Origin: Tetraselmis striata
Lineage: Eukaryota > Chlorophyta > Chlorodendrophyceae > Chlorodendrales > Chlorodendraceae
Length of the DNA stretch: 64,000 nucleotides
NCBI GenBank assembly: GCA_006384855.1
Contig: VCJN01000945.1
Location: 265,954-329,953, forward strand
Direction of reading: 5' to 3'
A program made the position numbers and the translations under genes. This document shows, piece after piece, positions 24,300 to 35,725 of the stretch. The notes beneath the pieces were generated by a model. The model searched no databases and was not told the DNA's origin. It saw only the letters and a list, made by a program, of their open reading frames with translations. Position 1 is the first letter of the stretch. Each line of letters begins with the position of its first letter.

Positions 24300-27200
24300 T
24301 TACTGCGCAACCTCCGTGACAGCGTCAGCGATCTGGAGGCTGGGGCCACCGTCGGGCACAACCAGGTTCTCCTGCCCCTTGATGACCTTGACATTGGTAA
24401 TCTTGTCCCCAAGCTGCGCGCACCAGATTGGGCAAGTGAGTCATAACCGATTGCGCCAGCAGAAAGAACACACGAGAGCTGCAAGCACAGCTACACAGGT
24501 TGGGGGCGCAGCCGTACCGAGCAGTCTGTCAGGAGGTCTTGGCCCTCGGTGATGTACCCGAAAACTGCGTAGCGCCCATCCAGGAGGTTGGCGCCGGATG
24601 GGGTGAGCTCTGACTCCTTCAGCAGGAAGAACACCTGGCTCGAGCCCTGCGGGTGCGCATCGAACAAGCCGGTCTCAGGGCGCGCACATGCTAAGAAAGC
24701 ACGAGACACACAATACATCCAACCCCGCGCATAATGGGTTTGGAGTCCCGCACCGAGTTGGGGTCGTTCTCACTGCGCGCCATGGCGAGCGTGCCAAAGG
24801 CATTGAAGGGTAGGATGGGCAGGTCCTGGAACCTGCAAAGGACCGCCACAAGAAAAGGTTCACGCGCATGCCTTGTGCGCACTGCGCCGAGTGTAGCAAC
24901 CAGTGCCTTAGCTGCGACTGGGGCACGTCGCTGCCGCTACCTGCCCAGGTCCTCCAGGGTGTCCTCGTATGTCGGGTCGCTATCTCCAGCTACCAGCACC
25001 TCAAACGGGATGGTACGTGTCTCCTTTGTCCTGGGGTCCACAAAGCCGACAGCCTGGCGGAAGGGGCAGGAGGGGCGCGGCATCCATGAATCCCCTCATC
25101 CAGGAGCACAGCGACATCGCAGGGCACAGGGCATGGCATCCTGCGCGATGTCGTACGTACCGGGCCATCCGGGTCCCCGGTCTGCACCACAAATCCATCG
25201 GCGCGCTGAATCTCCTGCCGATGTTGCCACAGGCCGGCGATCAGTGCAAGTGCAGAATCAGCCCCAAGTCGCCGCAGCACAGCTACGGCACCAAGCGAGG
25301 GGGTGGCGGTGGGGGTGGGGGGGGGGGGGGGGGGGGGGGTTAGGACGAAAGCTGGATGCACGCGCACCATGCCATTGTAGAACCCGCGGTTGACGAGGTC
25401 CATGAAGTTGCCTGCCGTGACGGGCGCACTGTAGCCGTCCAGCACAATGATCATGGTACCCCTGTTGGGACACACACACACACACACACGCACACACACA
25501 CACACGCACACGCACACGCGTAAGGCCTTCCTGCTACATCTCAGATCATGCAGCTTGAGGCAGCCTGAGGCAGCTTATACACGGAACTGTTTAGGGTTAT
25601 TACCCTGGCAGATTGTCCTTAGCCTTGTTGAACTTCAGATCCATCTGCAGAGTGGCTCGGCCCTGGCACAACCATAGGATTGCTATCAGTGGCACAGGTG
25701 GCGACGATGCCCTCCACGGCAGCACACGTTGGGTCGCCACACGCGCCCCACCTTGAGCTGCGGCAGGCCAGCATATGCGTCCGGGACGGCAAACGGGAAG
25801 CCATCCACCATGGCCTCCTCCACCGCTCCCACCGCATCCAGGCACTTCTGCTGGATGATGGGCACCTGAAGCACCCGCATTGCCCGTGGTGTCAGCACAC
25901 ATCGCCCGCAATGTGCTCACTGCCCACAGGCAGGCTCTGCCCCTGGAGGATATTCCTGAAGCAGCGCCATCCCGAGTCCCCACAGAGCCCCACAGTACTA
26001 TCCCGAGATAGGGGGCGACGTCACCTCCTGCTTGTCTTGGTTCTCAAGGACCGTGTCAAACTCAGACAGGGCGCTGGAGAGATTCACCAAAGCCAACAGG
26101 CCGTCATCCTGCCGCCGGCCACAAGCGCGGTTAGCCAGAAGACAGTATTTGCTAGCAGTCGACGAGCGTCGTCGGCGCTGGTGTATGCGAGGTAGTGTTG
26201 ATAAGTACATACCGCCTTGGATTTGGCAAATGCGCTGACTATTTCAGACTTCTTGTCCTTCAGTATCTGCTCAGACTTCCTCACAGACCGCGCCACGGGG
26301 CCCAGGGACTTGCTGCCGGGGATGCGCAGCGCCTCAGAAATGCTCTCAAGCTCCCGCTGCACAGCAGTGAGGCCACGAGTCAGCAGGGCTCCATGAAGGC
26401 AATGCAACGGGCGCGCATGCGGATTGGAGCATCGCCTTGCCTGAATCGCACGAATGGGTTTATTGTTAATGGGCAGCGCATCGCGCAGGAGAGCCTTGGC
26501 ATTTTTGGTAGGGTCTCCGTTTGGCAGGTTGGTCTTCTGCCCGACGGCCTCCGCCTGTGGCATGGCCTGTGTGCATGCAGCAGAGCGGGCGATGTTCATT
26601 ATCAAAGACGGGACAATGTATGGATTCGAAGACTCAGGCTTGCCAATGGATCACATTGAAATGCCCCTACTGTCTCCAAGCTTAACTTGACAGTGATCCC
26701 TGTTGGCGCGCCCTCCCCCCCCCCCCCCCCCCCCCCGCCCACTTCCCCACCCCACCCCCCGCTGGGCTCCAGGGCAAACCTGATCAGGGAGCATAATTGT
26801 CGCTGGCATGGCAACGGTCGCTGCTGCCGCTACGGCTACCATACCCTGCTGCAGGACCTTCGTCACCTGCGACGACAAACGACATCAGCCAACACGCATT
26901 GCCGGCAACATCACTGCCATAAGCATCCAGCAACCTGGAGAGGGGTGCTGAAAGTATGGGCGAGTAGGCATCAGCGACTCTCGCAGTATCAGGTCGAGGC
27001 AGGGTGGTACAGAGCGTAGATACCCCCCCGCTGGATGGATCGAGGCAGCGATTCAACGCCGATTCTGTGGGCGGTGAAATGTGCTGCCGCCCACATCAAG
27101 TGATGCCCTGTATCTATGCCCGCTACAGTGTTCAGCACGCAGGCGACCAAGCAGGCTGCCAAGGGCGGAATAGAAGGCAAGATGCCCACACGGCTGTAGT

Positions 27201-27370
27201 ACCTTGACTGCCATGGTAGTCTCATTTTCCTGCTTTGCAGCCCGGCATATGACAGAGCGCGGAGCAGGCGCAGCCCTGCACCGGCTTGCACGAGAGAGCC
27301 GACCGCCGTTGGAGACGCTGCCCCGCTCGGAAGCAGCAGGCGCTCTCACAAAAGAGGTGGAGTAGGACAT
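24300..27370 (-). CDS. CYP38: Thylakoid-lumen cyclophilin-type PPIase, CYP38/TLP40-like
   Basis: Thirteen exons, minus strand: 27370-27203, 26866-26780, about 26554-26441, 26356-26213, 26108-26025, 25865-25752, 25662-25604, 25461-25368, 25214-25161, 25053-24941, 24832-24754, 24646-24518 and 24413-24300. All phases fit, giving 450 codons plus stop, close to plant CYP38. The first exon is a Ser/Arg-rich plastid transit peptide. The second ([12 protein letters not shown]) is the hydrophobic lumen-targeting segment. The helical N-domain follows ([14 protein letters not shown]...), then the cyclophilin-like barrel with [42 protein letters not shown] and [11 protein letters not shown]. In plants this protein helps assemble photosystem II and has little or no PPIase activity. 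The exon 3 donor appears to be GC rather than GT. Introns contain poly-C/G tracts and a CA repeat. Confidence 0.95.
25468..25520. repeat. CA/CG-CA dinucleotide repeat in a CYP38 intron
   Basis: An ACAC run with a few CG interruptions lies in the intron between exons 7 and 8, just upstream of the exon 8 acceptor on the minus strand. Confidence 0.9.
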
Positions 27371-28790
27371 GGCGGCGTGTACACTGCGGGATAAATCGAA
27401 GAGGCGCGTGCCAGGTTTCAGAAGCTACGGACTGTCCGATGCGGCAGGCGTACTGAGGCAGGAAGTGCGCAGCTGCGAGGTGGCGAGGGTGAGATGGCTC
27501 CGCCATCAAACACAAGCAAACATCGTCAGGCAGCATTCCGCCTGATCGCTGCGGATAAGCTGGGCTGCTGGCGCCGCTTGCACTGCTGCCAGATGGCATC
27601 GGATTCATGCCAGCGAGGATCCAACAGCGGCGTGACAGCTTGCCACGACCCACAAGATTGTCTTTCCTGGCATCTCGTAAGTTGAGGCACAACATACTTA
27701 GCGGTGTTGTTGCAGTGACCCGTGCGGCCGTGCGCTGCGCGCGAGTTCATCGTCCGCGCGCGCGACACGAGGCCTACTACAGGGGCTACGACGACAAGCG
27801 TCCCGGGGTCGGGGGCGGGGGGGAACTTCGAGCGTTGTACGAAGCTACGAAGTACCCGCACTGATGATGCTGGCGACGCCATCAGCATATATCCTTGGTA
27901 CGAGTACTGACACCAAAAAAATTTTGCAGGATCCTGGCAAGATGCCGCCTGTAATAAAAGCAACATGGAAATCGCTAGGTTCAACGATTGCATGCGGGAT
28001 CATCTCTGGCGGGAAAGCCATTCAGCGACGGCAGTGGCAGTCAACAGCATAATAAAGGATGACCACTATCCATAAAGTCAGATGATACGATTAAGTAAAG
28101 AATTAATTCGCCGCTGCGGCGCCACTTCCATATAGCGACTACGTTTTCAACACGTCAAAAGGAATAATGATTTTGAACCCAGCAGTACTACTCATCCACT
28201 CTCATATTAATGGTGATGCGCGTCGAGATATATTGAGATGCAATATCATTGGTCGCATGCCTGTCGAGTGTGAGATTGCATTTCATGGTCTGAAATGATT
28301 TCACAACGTATTTAGTGACCACAGTTCGTTACATCAGCACAACGTCCAGTGACATGTCTGCAACCTCGGTGGAGAAACTACATCTATACTACTCACATGG
28401 CAGCAATTCATCTTGGCATTCATCATCCTTTGGCAGATGAAACCGCTGTGCTCACAGCCTTTGGCAGACCGCTGTGCTCACAGCAGTTTTGATGTTTTGT
28501 TGAGTGTCCTTGAGTACCCCAACACCGGCTGAGGAGCAGTGCGTCCCTGCTCTACCCGCCACGGTGTTTAAAACCACCCTTTCTTGCCGGGTTTTGGCTC
28601 GGATTCTTCTTTCTTCCCTGGGAGATGCTTCTTCACCTTCCCAACCTGATCCCGCACAACATTATATCCATCGCCAATGGCACCACGTACTTGCTCGCCA
28701 TACTCACTCCTGTACACGCACGCAGACCATCAGCTCCTCCAAGCCACTTTGCATCTTCGCAACGACATGCGGAATATATCAATACAACCC
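27371..28790. other. Spacer between CYP38-like and septin genes
   Basis: This holds the promoter side of the CYP38-like gene and the 3' side of the septin gene. Open frames at 27526-27993 (-) and 28504-28974 (+) show no recognisable domain; the second is partly antisense to the septin's last exon. A short GCAGACCGCTGTGCTCACAG-type duplication occurs at 28437-28485. Confidence 0.4.
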
Positions 28791-31150
28791 TCATTGCCAG
28801 CTGTCACAGTGTAACTGGGTGTACCTGTACGCGACCACGCCCGCTACTCCGACAATGCCCACAACCAGCACCTTGGCCACAACCTTCCGCACAAAGCGCA
28901 TAGGCCGGGCGTTTGTTGAGCATCTCAACACGCCACTTCTCAAACCTGCGTTCAAAGCCAATCCAGATACATAAATGACATAGATTGCGCTGGAGGCCAT
29001 GCCACTGGTGAGAGGCACTCAGGCGCAGTACCTGGCGCGCTTGGTCGCTGCAATCTCCTCTGACGCCTCTTGGAACAGCAATGACCTCAGGTTCAGGAGG
29101 TCACTGTGGTCAGGATTGAATGCCTCGCTCATGCCCCACTTGTACTGTCGCTCCGGCCAGTACAGAGGCGGATCCTGAGAAACCACAGGCGCATGTTCAG
29201 CCCCCGGAATGAGTGGATGGTGCCTCCGAGGTACTGCACCAAGTACACCGGGACGACCTAGTACCTGTTTCGCCTTCTCCATGTTGACGTCATTTGACGC
29301 CACCACAAGAAACGGAGGCATCATGTACATCCCGTTGTTCATCTGAACTCCCGCACGCTGAAGGGTCTCGTCCTCAAACGTGAACACATTCACCGGCCCT
29401 GTTGCAATCGTCCCATCCATGGAATGAGGAGTCATTGCCACAGTAAATCGCAGCCACTGCTTGAGATATGGTGCAGGGAAGCTACAGGAATGCCCCACAC
29501 CGGATGCAACAAGGCAAGGCGAATGGCTGCATACCCTTCAAACCAACAAGAGTCGGGTTCATGAGGCGGTTGAAGACGTTGTGGCGATGTACTGCGGCTT
29601 CCCGAATAGTCATGGTATCTGCTTTCGTGATGACCGGCACGATTGGGACCACTTTCCCGAGCTCGTGCATGTAGCGGACATCCACGTTCCGCAGACGATG
29701 AGGGGGGAGACAGAAAATGCACAAATCGACGCGAGGGTCTTCCACCTGCCACGTATGCACACTTGCAGGATTAGATCATCGCCGGGTTCCGACCGTTTGC
29801 AGCACTGGTTGAGTTGCGGAAATCAGGCTACACACCGCAGACATGTCGACTCCACGCTTCCGATCCTGCTCAATATTCAGCCACTTCATATTGCACTTCT
29901 CAACGAAGTTCTGGAGGTCATGTCACACATTCGAGGGCTTCAGATCATGTACAACTAGGATGAGAATGCAGACAGTTTGAGAGGGCAGGAGGCATACATG
30001 GGATACATGTGAAGGCGGGGATGTAGTTGCAAGCTGGGGGGGGGGGGGGGGGGGGCGTACTGTCATTTTAGTAATGTTGTTCATGATGTTGAGGTCGTCC
30101 CCATACCCTGGAGTGTCCTGCACCCTGCAAATCAATGGATTCCAGTGAGTGGCGCGCACTGTGCCTGGCAAATACACCCCTGCAGAGATTGCAGGCTAGG
30201 CGCATAGGTACCTGTACACCCAGGTGACTCGGTCAGCCTCATCCTCCCAGATGAGCGTGGAGCACAATGACTCGGGGTTCTTGACAAAATCGTCCACACT
30301 TGTCTCCGAGCCATCATGCAGCTGCAGCTTCTCACCAGGCCCTGAGTGTCACACAGTGTCAGGATTCTGCCAACGATGTACGGATCGATGGATTGCGAGT
30401 GGGCAAACAGTGCGGGGCAAGTGCGCCGAGTACGTGCCCGGCGCGAGTACCTGACAGCAGAGTGCGAATCAGCGTGGTTTTTCCCCAGACCGGAATCGCC
30501 GACGACAAGAATCTTAACATAGCGCTTGGTCCACAGCTTGGTAGGCCTAGGTCTCTGAACAATTCAAGTTGTGCCAGGGTTGCGCGCATGGACATGGAAC
30601 TGTCAGACTTGTTGCAATTGGACAGACATAATGAGTCTTGTCATATATCAGGGCGCCGCCGAGCATTGGCACCACCACAATGCCCCAGTACATGCGCGTG
30701 GCGAGAACTAACCTGAGGCCCGAGAAGCGCCGACTGCTGTGTGGCCATGTCAACTGTTGCACAGGAGATACTGCCCCGTCAGCGAGTACAAGCAGCCATT
30801 CAGGTCAAAGCGTATTCACAGGATCTTTGCCATGCACATCCTCGCATAGCTTGCACATATCAAAAGGGTACATGTACCTTTGGGAGCAGTCAGCGCTGAG
30901 TCCTTGATATCGGTCTTGGAAGTGTCGTTCACCACAGGGAGACTGGCAGCGTCTCCCTGGCCCTCGCTGCTGGGGCCATACAACGCGGAGCCCCAGTGTC
31001 AGCCCGTGTTTTGGGTCCCATCGCACTGACGCTGCCTGTCCGCACCCCCCCCCCCCCCCCCTCTCCCACAACACTCCCGGCCCTCCTGGCCTTCATGGTC
31101 TCCCAGGTGGGCAGGTGGCGGCCGTCAGCACGAGAACGGTGAAAGCTCAA
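28791..31150 (-). CDS. Septin GTPase with C-terminal hydrophobic tail
   Basis: Supported exons, minus strand: ...-30878, about 30757-30710, 30554-30451, 30341-30212, 30124-30061, 29910-29836, 29745-29535, 29398-29265, 29174-29032 and 28945-28791. The 5' end, near 31000-31150, is unresolved. Septin hallmarks are the P-loop (KILVVGDSGLGK), the G3 DTPGYGD, the G4 region PIVPVITKADTMTIREA, and the septin element around PERQYKWGMSEAFNPDHSDLLNLRSLL in outline. Septins form membrane-bound filaments. Two frame breaks are seen. In the P-loop exon an A5 run (plus-strand T5 at 30478-30482) is one base too long for GKTT, and exon phases fit only if one base is removed. In the last exon the first part (RFEKWRVEMLNKRP) and the hydrophobic tail (VLVVGIVGVAGVVAY) are in different frames. 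Either assembly errors or recent decay would explain this. Confidence 0.88.
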
Positions 31151-31879
31151 AAGCGAGAGGGACGGGGGCCGATACTACTTCGCCACCAGCTGGATGGGAT
31201 ATCGAAGCTAGCACAACCAACTTGTTGGCCAGCTGTATGTTCGTTCGCGCACAGTGCCCGGCCACGTTTTAGACATACGAGTAGAAGCGTCGGCAGCCGC
31301 AACGGGCTCCCCGACCTAAACAACCGACCGCTGGCGAACGCGACGGAGGATTGTGCTACGGCACGACCTCATCATAACGGCGGACCCCCGCACACGAGTG
31401 CGTGAATCGTCTACACAAGATGGGTGTAAACAGGCAGCCGCTTCACGCAGCAGGACCAAAAGACGCTGGGGTAACCACGCCAACGGCAGCAGCCCGAACC
31501 GCCGTGCCAATCGGACGAGAGTTAAACTAAGGGCTGATGTAGAGTGGCGGCTACGCGCAACACTGAATCCGCTGACGGCGATTGACTACCTGGCAGGGTA
31601 CAGCTTCATAGCCAGCAGGAGCAAGGCTTTGCACGTTGCGGCCCGACTACGGAGCGCCGAGCTGCGCAACGACTGAGTGGGTGATCAGGTACACGGATTG
31701 GGACCGAGGGGACAGCACGGTAGGTTTTCAAGCTTGATCTGAGCGCCGCTGCGACCAGCAGTCTCTACCTGTAGTTGTCAGGAGGCGCGCGCGAACGCCT
31801 TAACGGTAGTATCGATACAGCACCGCCACCGTACCAGTAGCGACCTACCTACCTGTACCTAGCGGTTTTATGTTCTTGG
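31151..31879. other. Spacer, nothing supported
   Basis: Open frames are short and overlap on both strands. No domain, repeat or RNA is recognised. Confidence 0.4.
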
Positions 31880-32990
31880 TTTTATTTTTTGACGTTTCAA
31901 AGTTGAGTCTGGTTTTGCCAAAACAAGTTGCGCAGGTTTTACACAAACAAGAGCCGAAAATGACGGGAAGGTTAGGTAGTGAAAGCGTGGAGGGAGAACG
32001 GAGTCAGAGGGGGCGCTGCGTGTAACGCAGCGAAATTGTAAGATGGCAGACTCAGCTATTTTGGCTGCTTTTATGTCTACTCGTGCTACACCCAAGGGGG
32101 GCGCAACGACAGGTGCCTAGTAACCCGTACCACTGAGCACTAGTGAGAAGCACCGTAGCCGAATAAGTGGTTAGGCAAATAAGGAGGAAACCCCATAATC
32201 AAGTTTAGAACATTTCAAAATTGAGTATGATTTTGCCAGTGATGAGCGAACGTAGAGAGCGATAGATTGACGGAGAAGGGTAGCGCCAGGTCATGACGGG
32301 AGCACCGGGAAGGCCACCGCTGCGGAGTCTTGTTGGACTTGGAAGTGACGGAGGGGCGCGATGTGACCGAAGGAGAACCACGCGCCATGCGAATGCTAGG
32401 CGAAATAAGGAAGGACGTTGGGGTCGATGTAGTCCAGAACGAAGTCGGAGTTAGTGGCCCAGCCGCCTTAGAAGCGCGAATGTGTGACAGTGGAGTTCCG
32501 ATGGCGTTAGCGGCAGATGCTGCTCCCTTCCGGGAGCTGTGTGAGCTCCATGAGTGCCGGCGCGGGGGGAGGGGGCGGGGGGGGGGGGGGGGGGCAGCAC
32601 GGACAAGACGAGTGGCCCTAGAGAGCCAGTCCGACATTGTGGCGGCAGTCCAAGACTTGGAATGCTCGCTCGGGGTGACCGCCCATAAGTTTGTTTCGGC
32701 CAAGGCGACAGGGGCCAAGGGGCAGATTGTACGTGCGTGCTGGTCGATGGAGATTGTAAGTGGTGCAGGAGACGCGCAATGCGGGGTGCTCCAACACTGG
32801 AAGAAGCAATACGCACAGGTCGTCGGGGCCGCTCCCACCGACGCGGCCCTTCTCGTGGTACATCTGCAGGGTAATGTTGTAGTGGTCGGCATGCACGTCC
32901 CGCACTCGGCAGGACACGCCAGTAAGTCCCATGGCAAAGAACATAAAGTTGACAACCGAGGCCCCGAGGGCTCGGAAGTCGTACTGGTGT
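31880..32990 (-). mobile_element. Old truncated relative of the Gag+YR element
   Basis: Read on the minus strand, 32950-32280 holds broken frames matching the YR of the 44020 element (GLTGVSCRVRDVHADHYNIT, then PDDLCVLLLP). B1 follows (about 32270-32213, GGCAAAATCATACTCAATTTTG), then an A2 copy (about 32213-32030, with GATTATGGGGTTTCC and ACATAAAAGCAGCC), then B2 near 31920-31893 (GGCAAAACCAGACTCAACTT). Many substitutions and a poly-G tract at 32577-32594 interrupt the YR. This copy shows the complete B1-A2-B2 end that the younger element lacks. Confidence 0.75.
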
Positions 32991-33162
32991 GATTTACAAA
33001 AAGGGCAGTTCCCCAGAATTAGAAAATCAACACAGCGAGCCGCCTAAAAGCGGCCCGCATCCCGTACGTATCACCGGTGTGAATTACAAAAAAGGTAGTT
33101 CCCCATAATTAGAAAATCAACACAGCAAGCCGCCTAAAAGCGGCCCGCATCCCGCATAAAGC
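32983..33162. repeat. Two tandem copies of a 90-bp unit
   Basis: GTGATTTACAAAAAGGGCAG at about 32989 recurs with a few changes at 33079, followed by matching AAAATCAACACAGC and CGCCTAAAAGCGGCCCGCATCC. The unit contains a small palindrome (GCCGC...GCGGC). A fragment, AAAAGCGGCCCGCA, also occurs at 40785. Confidence 0.85.
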
Positions 33163-33458
33163 GGGATGGATGAGTGATGCGCACACGGTTCAGAGTCCGG
33201 GCCACGCGTGCACGTGTGTGTGTGGGTGATCCTCGGACGTGCTGTGCAGCTTCAACAACGGGATGGCAGACGAAGTTGCGCCGTCTGAGGAGGCAGCGAG
33301 CGCGCTCTCGAGCGGCCACCAAGCTCAGGACCCCGAGGAAATCTCTTGCAAGGCCTCCTGGTGAGCCCGGGTGGTGCACCGAGTGCCCCGCGATGAGAGG
33401 GCACCCCGATCCGCAGCCAAGCATGCGATACCACGCACTGTGCGGCGCGCCCCCTTGC

Positions 33459-33815
33459 TCACCTCACCCACTGTGCCGATCGCGCGAAGACCATGCCCGT
33501 GTACTCCGACATGTCCAGGATGTCTCGACGAGGATCCTTCTGTCCGGGTTCCTTGTTGTGCCCCGCTGCATCCCGCGCAGCCAACCCCCGTTGTATGTCG
33601 CCCAACAGGGAGCGCTCAAACCGATCCACAGTCATGGCCCGGGGCACTGCAGTGTACTTGACCCCGTACCGCAGAGTCGGAAGTCGTACTACTGGTACGC
33701 TAGCCTCCCAGACTGTCTCGTAATTATACTGTAATGGCCATAATCGCGGAATGGGCTTGTAATCGCGGTATATTCCGTGTAATCGCCACTTTTCTGCTAG
33801 GCTCGGTAGTCGCAA
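33459..33815 (-). other. Possible exon of an unrecognised minus-strand gene
   Basis: The frame reads like real protein (TLRYGVKYTAVPRAMTVDRF, then ERSLLGDIQRGLAARDAAG) with GC-rich third positions. It ends near a good donor (GTGAGG at about 33466-33471). An acceptor near 33690 is possible. Minus frames at 33134-33424 could hold a downstream exon. No family is recognised. Confidence 0.35.
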
Positions 33816-34085
33816 TGAAGTGCCCGGCTCGCCTGCATTCCGTAATTGCTACCAATAGCATGTTTTTCGATCCCCATAGTACATTGGGCCCACATCGCGC
33901 CTCGCGTGGTTACCCGTAATCCTTGGGACTTCCGCCACGCTGTACTTTAACGCCTCACAATAAGCTCCGTGACGACTCGCAACGGCCACTGTACTACCAT
34001 GCATCGCGGCACCATCGCCGGAGCGCCAGTGACTACCGACCCCCGCCGCTGCGAGCCGCCGGCGCCGAGCGAGTAGTGGTGTGCC

Positions 34086-35281
34086 ATGGGGCGTCGCAAC
34101 TCCAAGCGCCGTATTCCTGAGGGCAAGGAAGGCTGGACGCCTACGGAGGGGAGGTAGAGGTGACCAAGAAAATGCGCTGCTGCGCGTGTGGCGCCTGCTT
34201 CACGAAGACTATGTTCTACGACAAGCACAGCTGGGCGTGCGCCCAACCGCCCCCGTCCACCGCCATTCCTGTCGCAGCCGGTGGTGATGGCGTCTTGCGG
34301 TAGCAGCTGCACTGTACAGCCGTCGCCCCGCTGCTCCGTCCGGACCCGGTCAGACCGAAACACGGGGCGAGCCGCCGGGCGCATCGATACCGCCGCCGCC
34401 GTCATCGCCCCCGCCGCCTCTCCGCCGCTCTCGTCTCCCCGAAATGAATCAGCGAGCCTCGCAGCCAGCGGCGGGGAGGGGCGTTCATTGTCGTCTGATG
34501 GTGGCCGGGGAGCAAGCATGGCAGCGCATGAGATGATTGCCGAACTTCACGTGGGCATTGTCATAACCAAGACGTTCGGGACGCGGGGGAGCTTTCTCGG
34601 CCATGTAGTCTCCTACCCCCCTCCCCATGTTGCCCTTGCTCCCTGATGTCCCGTTACACCTGCCATAGGCCCACCGCCGACCCGTGAGGGCCACCCGTGT
34701 GTATCATCCAACACCCGGGTCGTCGGCTGGAGATGGGATAACGAGGACGCATACCCGGCTGATACGGAGCTGGTGATGAAGGTGATTTCCGACGACGGCG
34801 ACTCGGAAGAGCTAGCTGAGTCGAAGATACAACTTACCTCTATACTTGACGATTGAGTAGCTGAGCGATTTCACTCGCAGGTTGCCTCAAGGCGCCATTA
34901 ACGCCCTACCGGTGGTGCGCCCCTTGCGCACCCACCGACGGTGCATAGTTATTGGCTTATTAGGGGTGAGGGTCTCGCACTGGCCACGTGTAAACGATGA
35001 TTTGATATGCTTCATCCTTATTACACGCGCATTCGTTTAGATGCTTGCGTGCTTGCACTTGACAGGAGCTACGCGAACTTCTCGACGCCGATAGCGACGC
35101 CGAAGGCATTGTCGCGGGGTTAGTGGAAGGCAACCCCCGTGACGAAAGCCGCAGCGACATCGGCGGAGAAGGAGACGATGTTGTGCGGTATGACTTCGTT
35201 TCAGTACCGGGACCTCAGCCGCCGTACAGCAAGGCGCCTAAGCCGCCCCCGCCAACTGGGCGGCCTGCGCAGAGGCGCTGA
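34086..35281 (+). pseudogene. Fragmented zinc-finger / Tudor-like protein gene candidate
   Basis: Pieces in one orientation but three frames: a basic start (MGRRNSKRRIPEGKEGW) at 34086; a C-x2-C-x12-H-x3-C finger (CCACGACFTKTMFYDKHSWAC in outline) at about 34172-34235; a chromo/Tudor-like strand (HVGIVITKTFGTRGSFLGHV) at about 34540-34606; its likely partner SDDGDSEELAE at about 34790-34822; and an acidic open stretch without ATG, 35066-35281 (ELRELLDADSDAEG... to GRPAQRR and stop). The first frame change falls at a G run (34147-34152), where one more G would join the start to the finger. It could be one gene with introns and assembly indels, or a decayed one. The function is unknown; chromatin or nucleic-acid binding is a guess from the motifs. 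Confidence 0.4.
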
Positions 35282-35359
35282 ACAAGTGTTGTCAAGGAAC
35301 GGGCACACTCGAGGTGGCATGGAAGCGCGCATGTGAAATAGGGCTCGACCCCCCTAACA

Positions 35360-35420
35360 TCTAGTGAACCCCCCCCCCCCCCCTCCCCCCCTCCCCCCCC
35401 GGCCCCGTGCCCCCCCTCTA
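35360..35420. repeat. Polypyrimidine (poly-C) tract
   Basis: C runs are broken by single T residues, ending in GGCCCC. It is non-coding. Confidence 0.9.
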
Positions 35421-35574
35421 CCCCTCATTTAGTCAGAATCTGAACTCAGGTCATAGATCATAATCTTAACCCAACTTGTTGATTCCGGGTATATACGCAA
35501 CTTTCTACTACCATATGAACCGCCTACTGCGTGCCCTGCTGCGCGTTGTTTACATACCCTGCTGCGTGTTGGCG

Positions 35575-35725
35575 GCCCGCTGCCCCGGCCGCACGGCGCA
35601 TTGGCGCCCCGCTGCCCCCGGCCGCGGCGCGTTGGCGCCATCTTCCCCGGTCGCGGCGCGTTGGCGCCCCGCTGCCCCCGGCCGCGGCGCGTTGGCGCCC
35701 CGCTGCCCCGGCCGCGCTAGCAAAG
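35575..35725. repeat. GC-rich minisatellite of about 30 bp
   Basis: About five copies of CCGCTGCCCCCGGCCGCGG followed by CGCGTTGGCGC lie in tandem. The frame through it (PGRGALAPR repeats) is therefore probably not a gene. Confidence 0.85.

Noticed and set aside
28504-28974. A 156-codon plus frame with a Thr/Pro-rich tail
   Set aside because: Its 3' half is antisense to the septin's last exon, and the Thr/Pro repeats are the complement of the hydrophobic tail codons.
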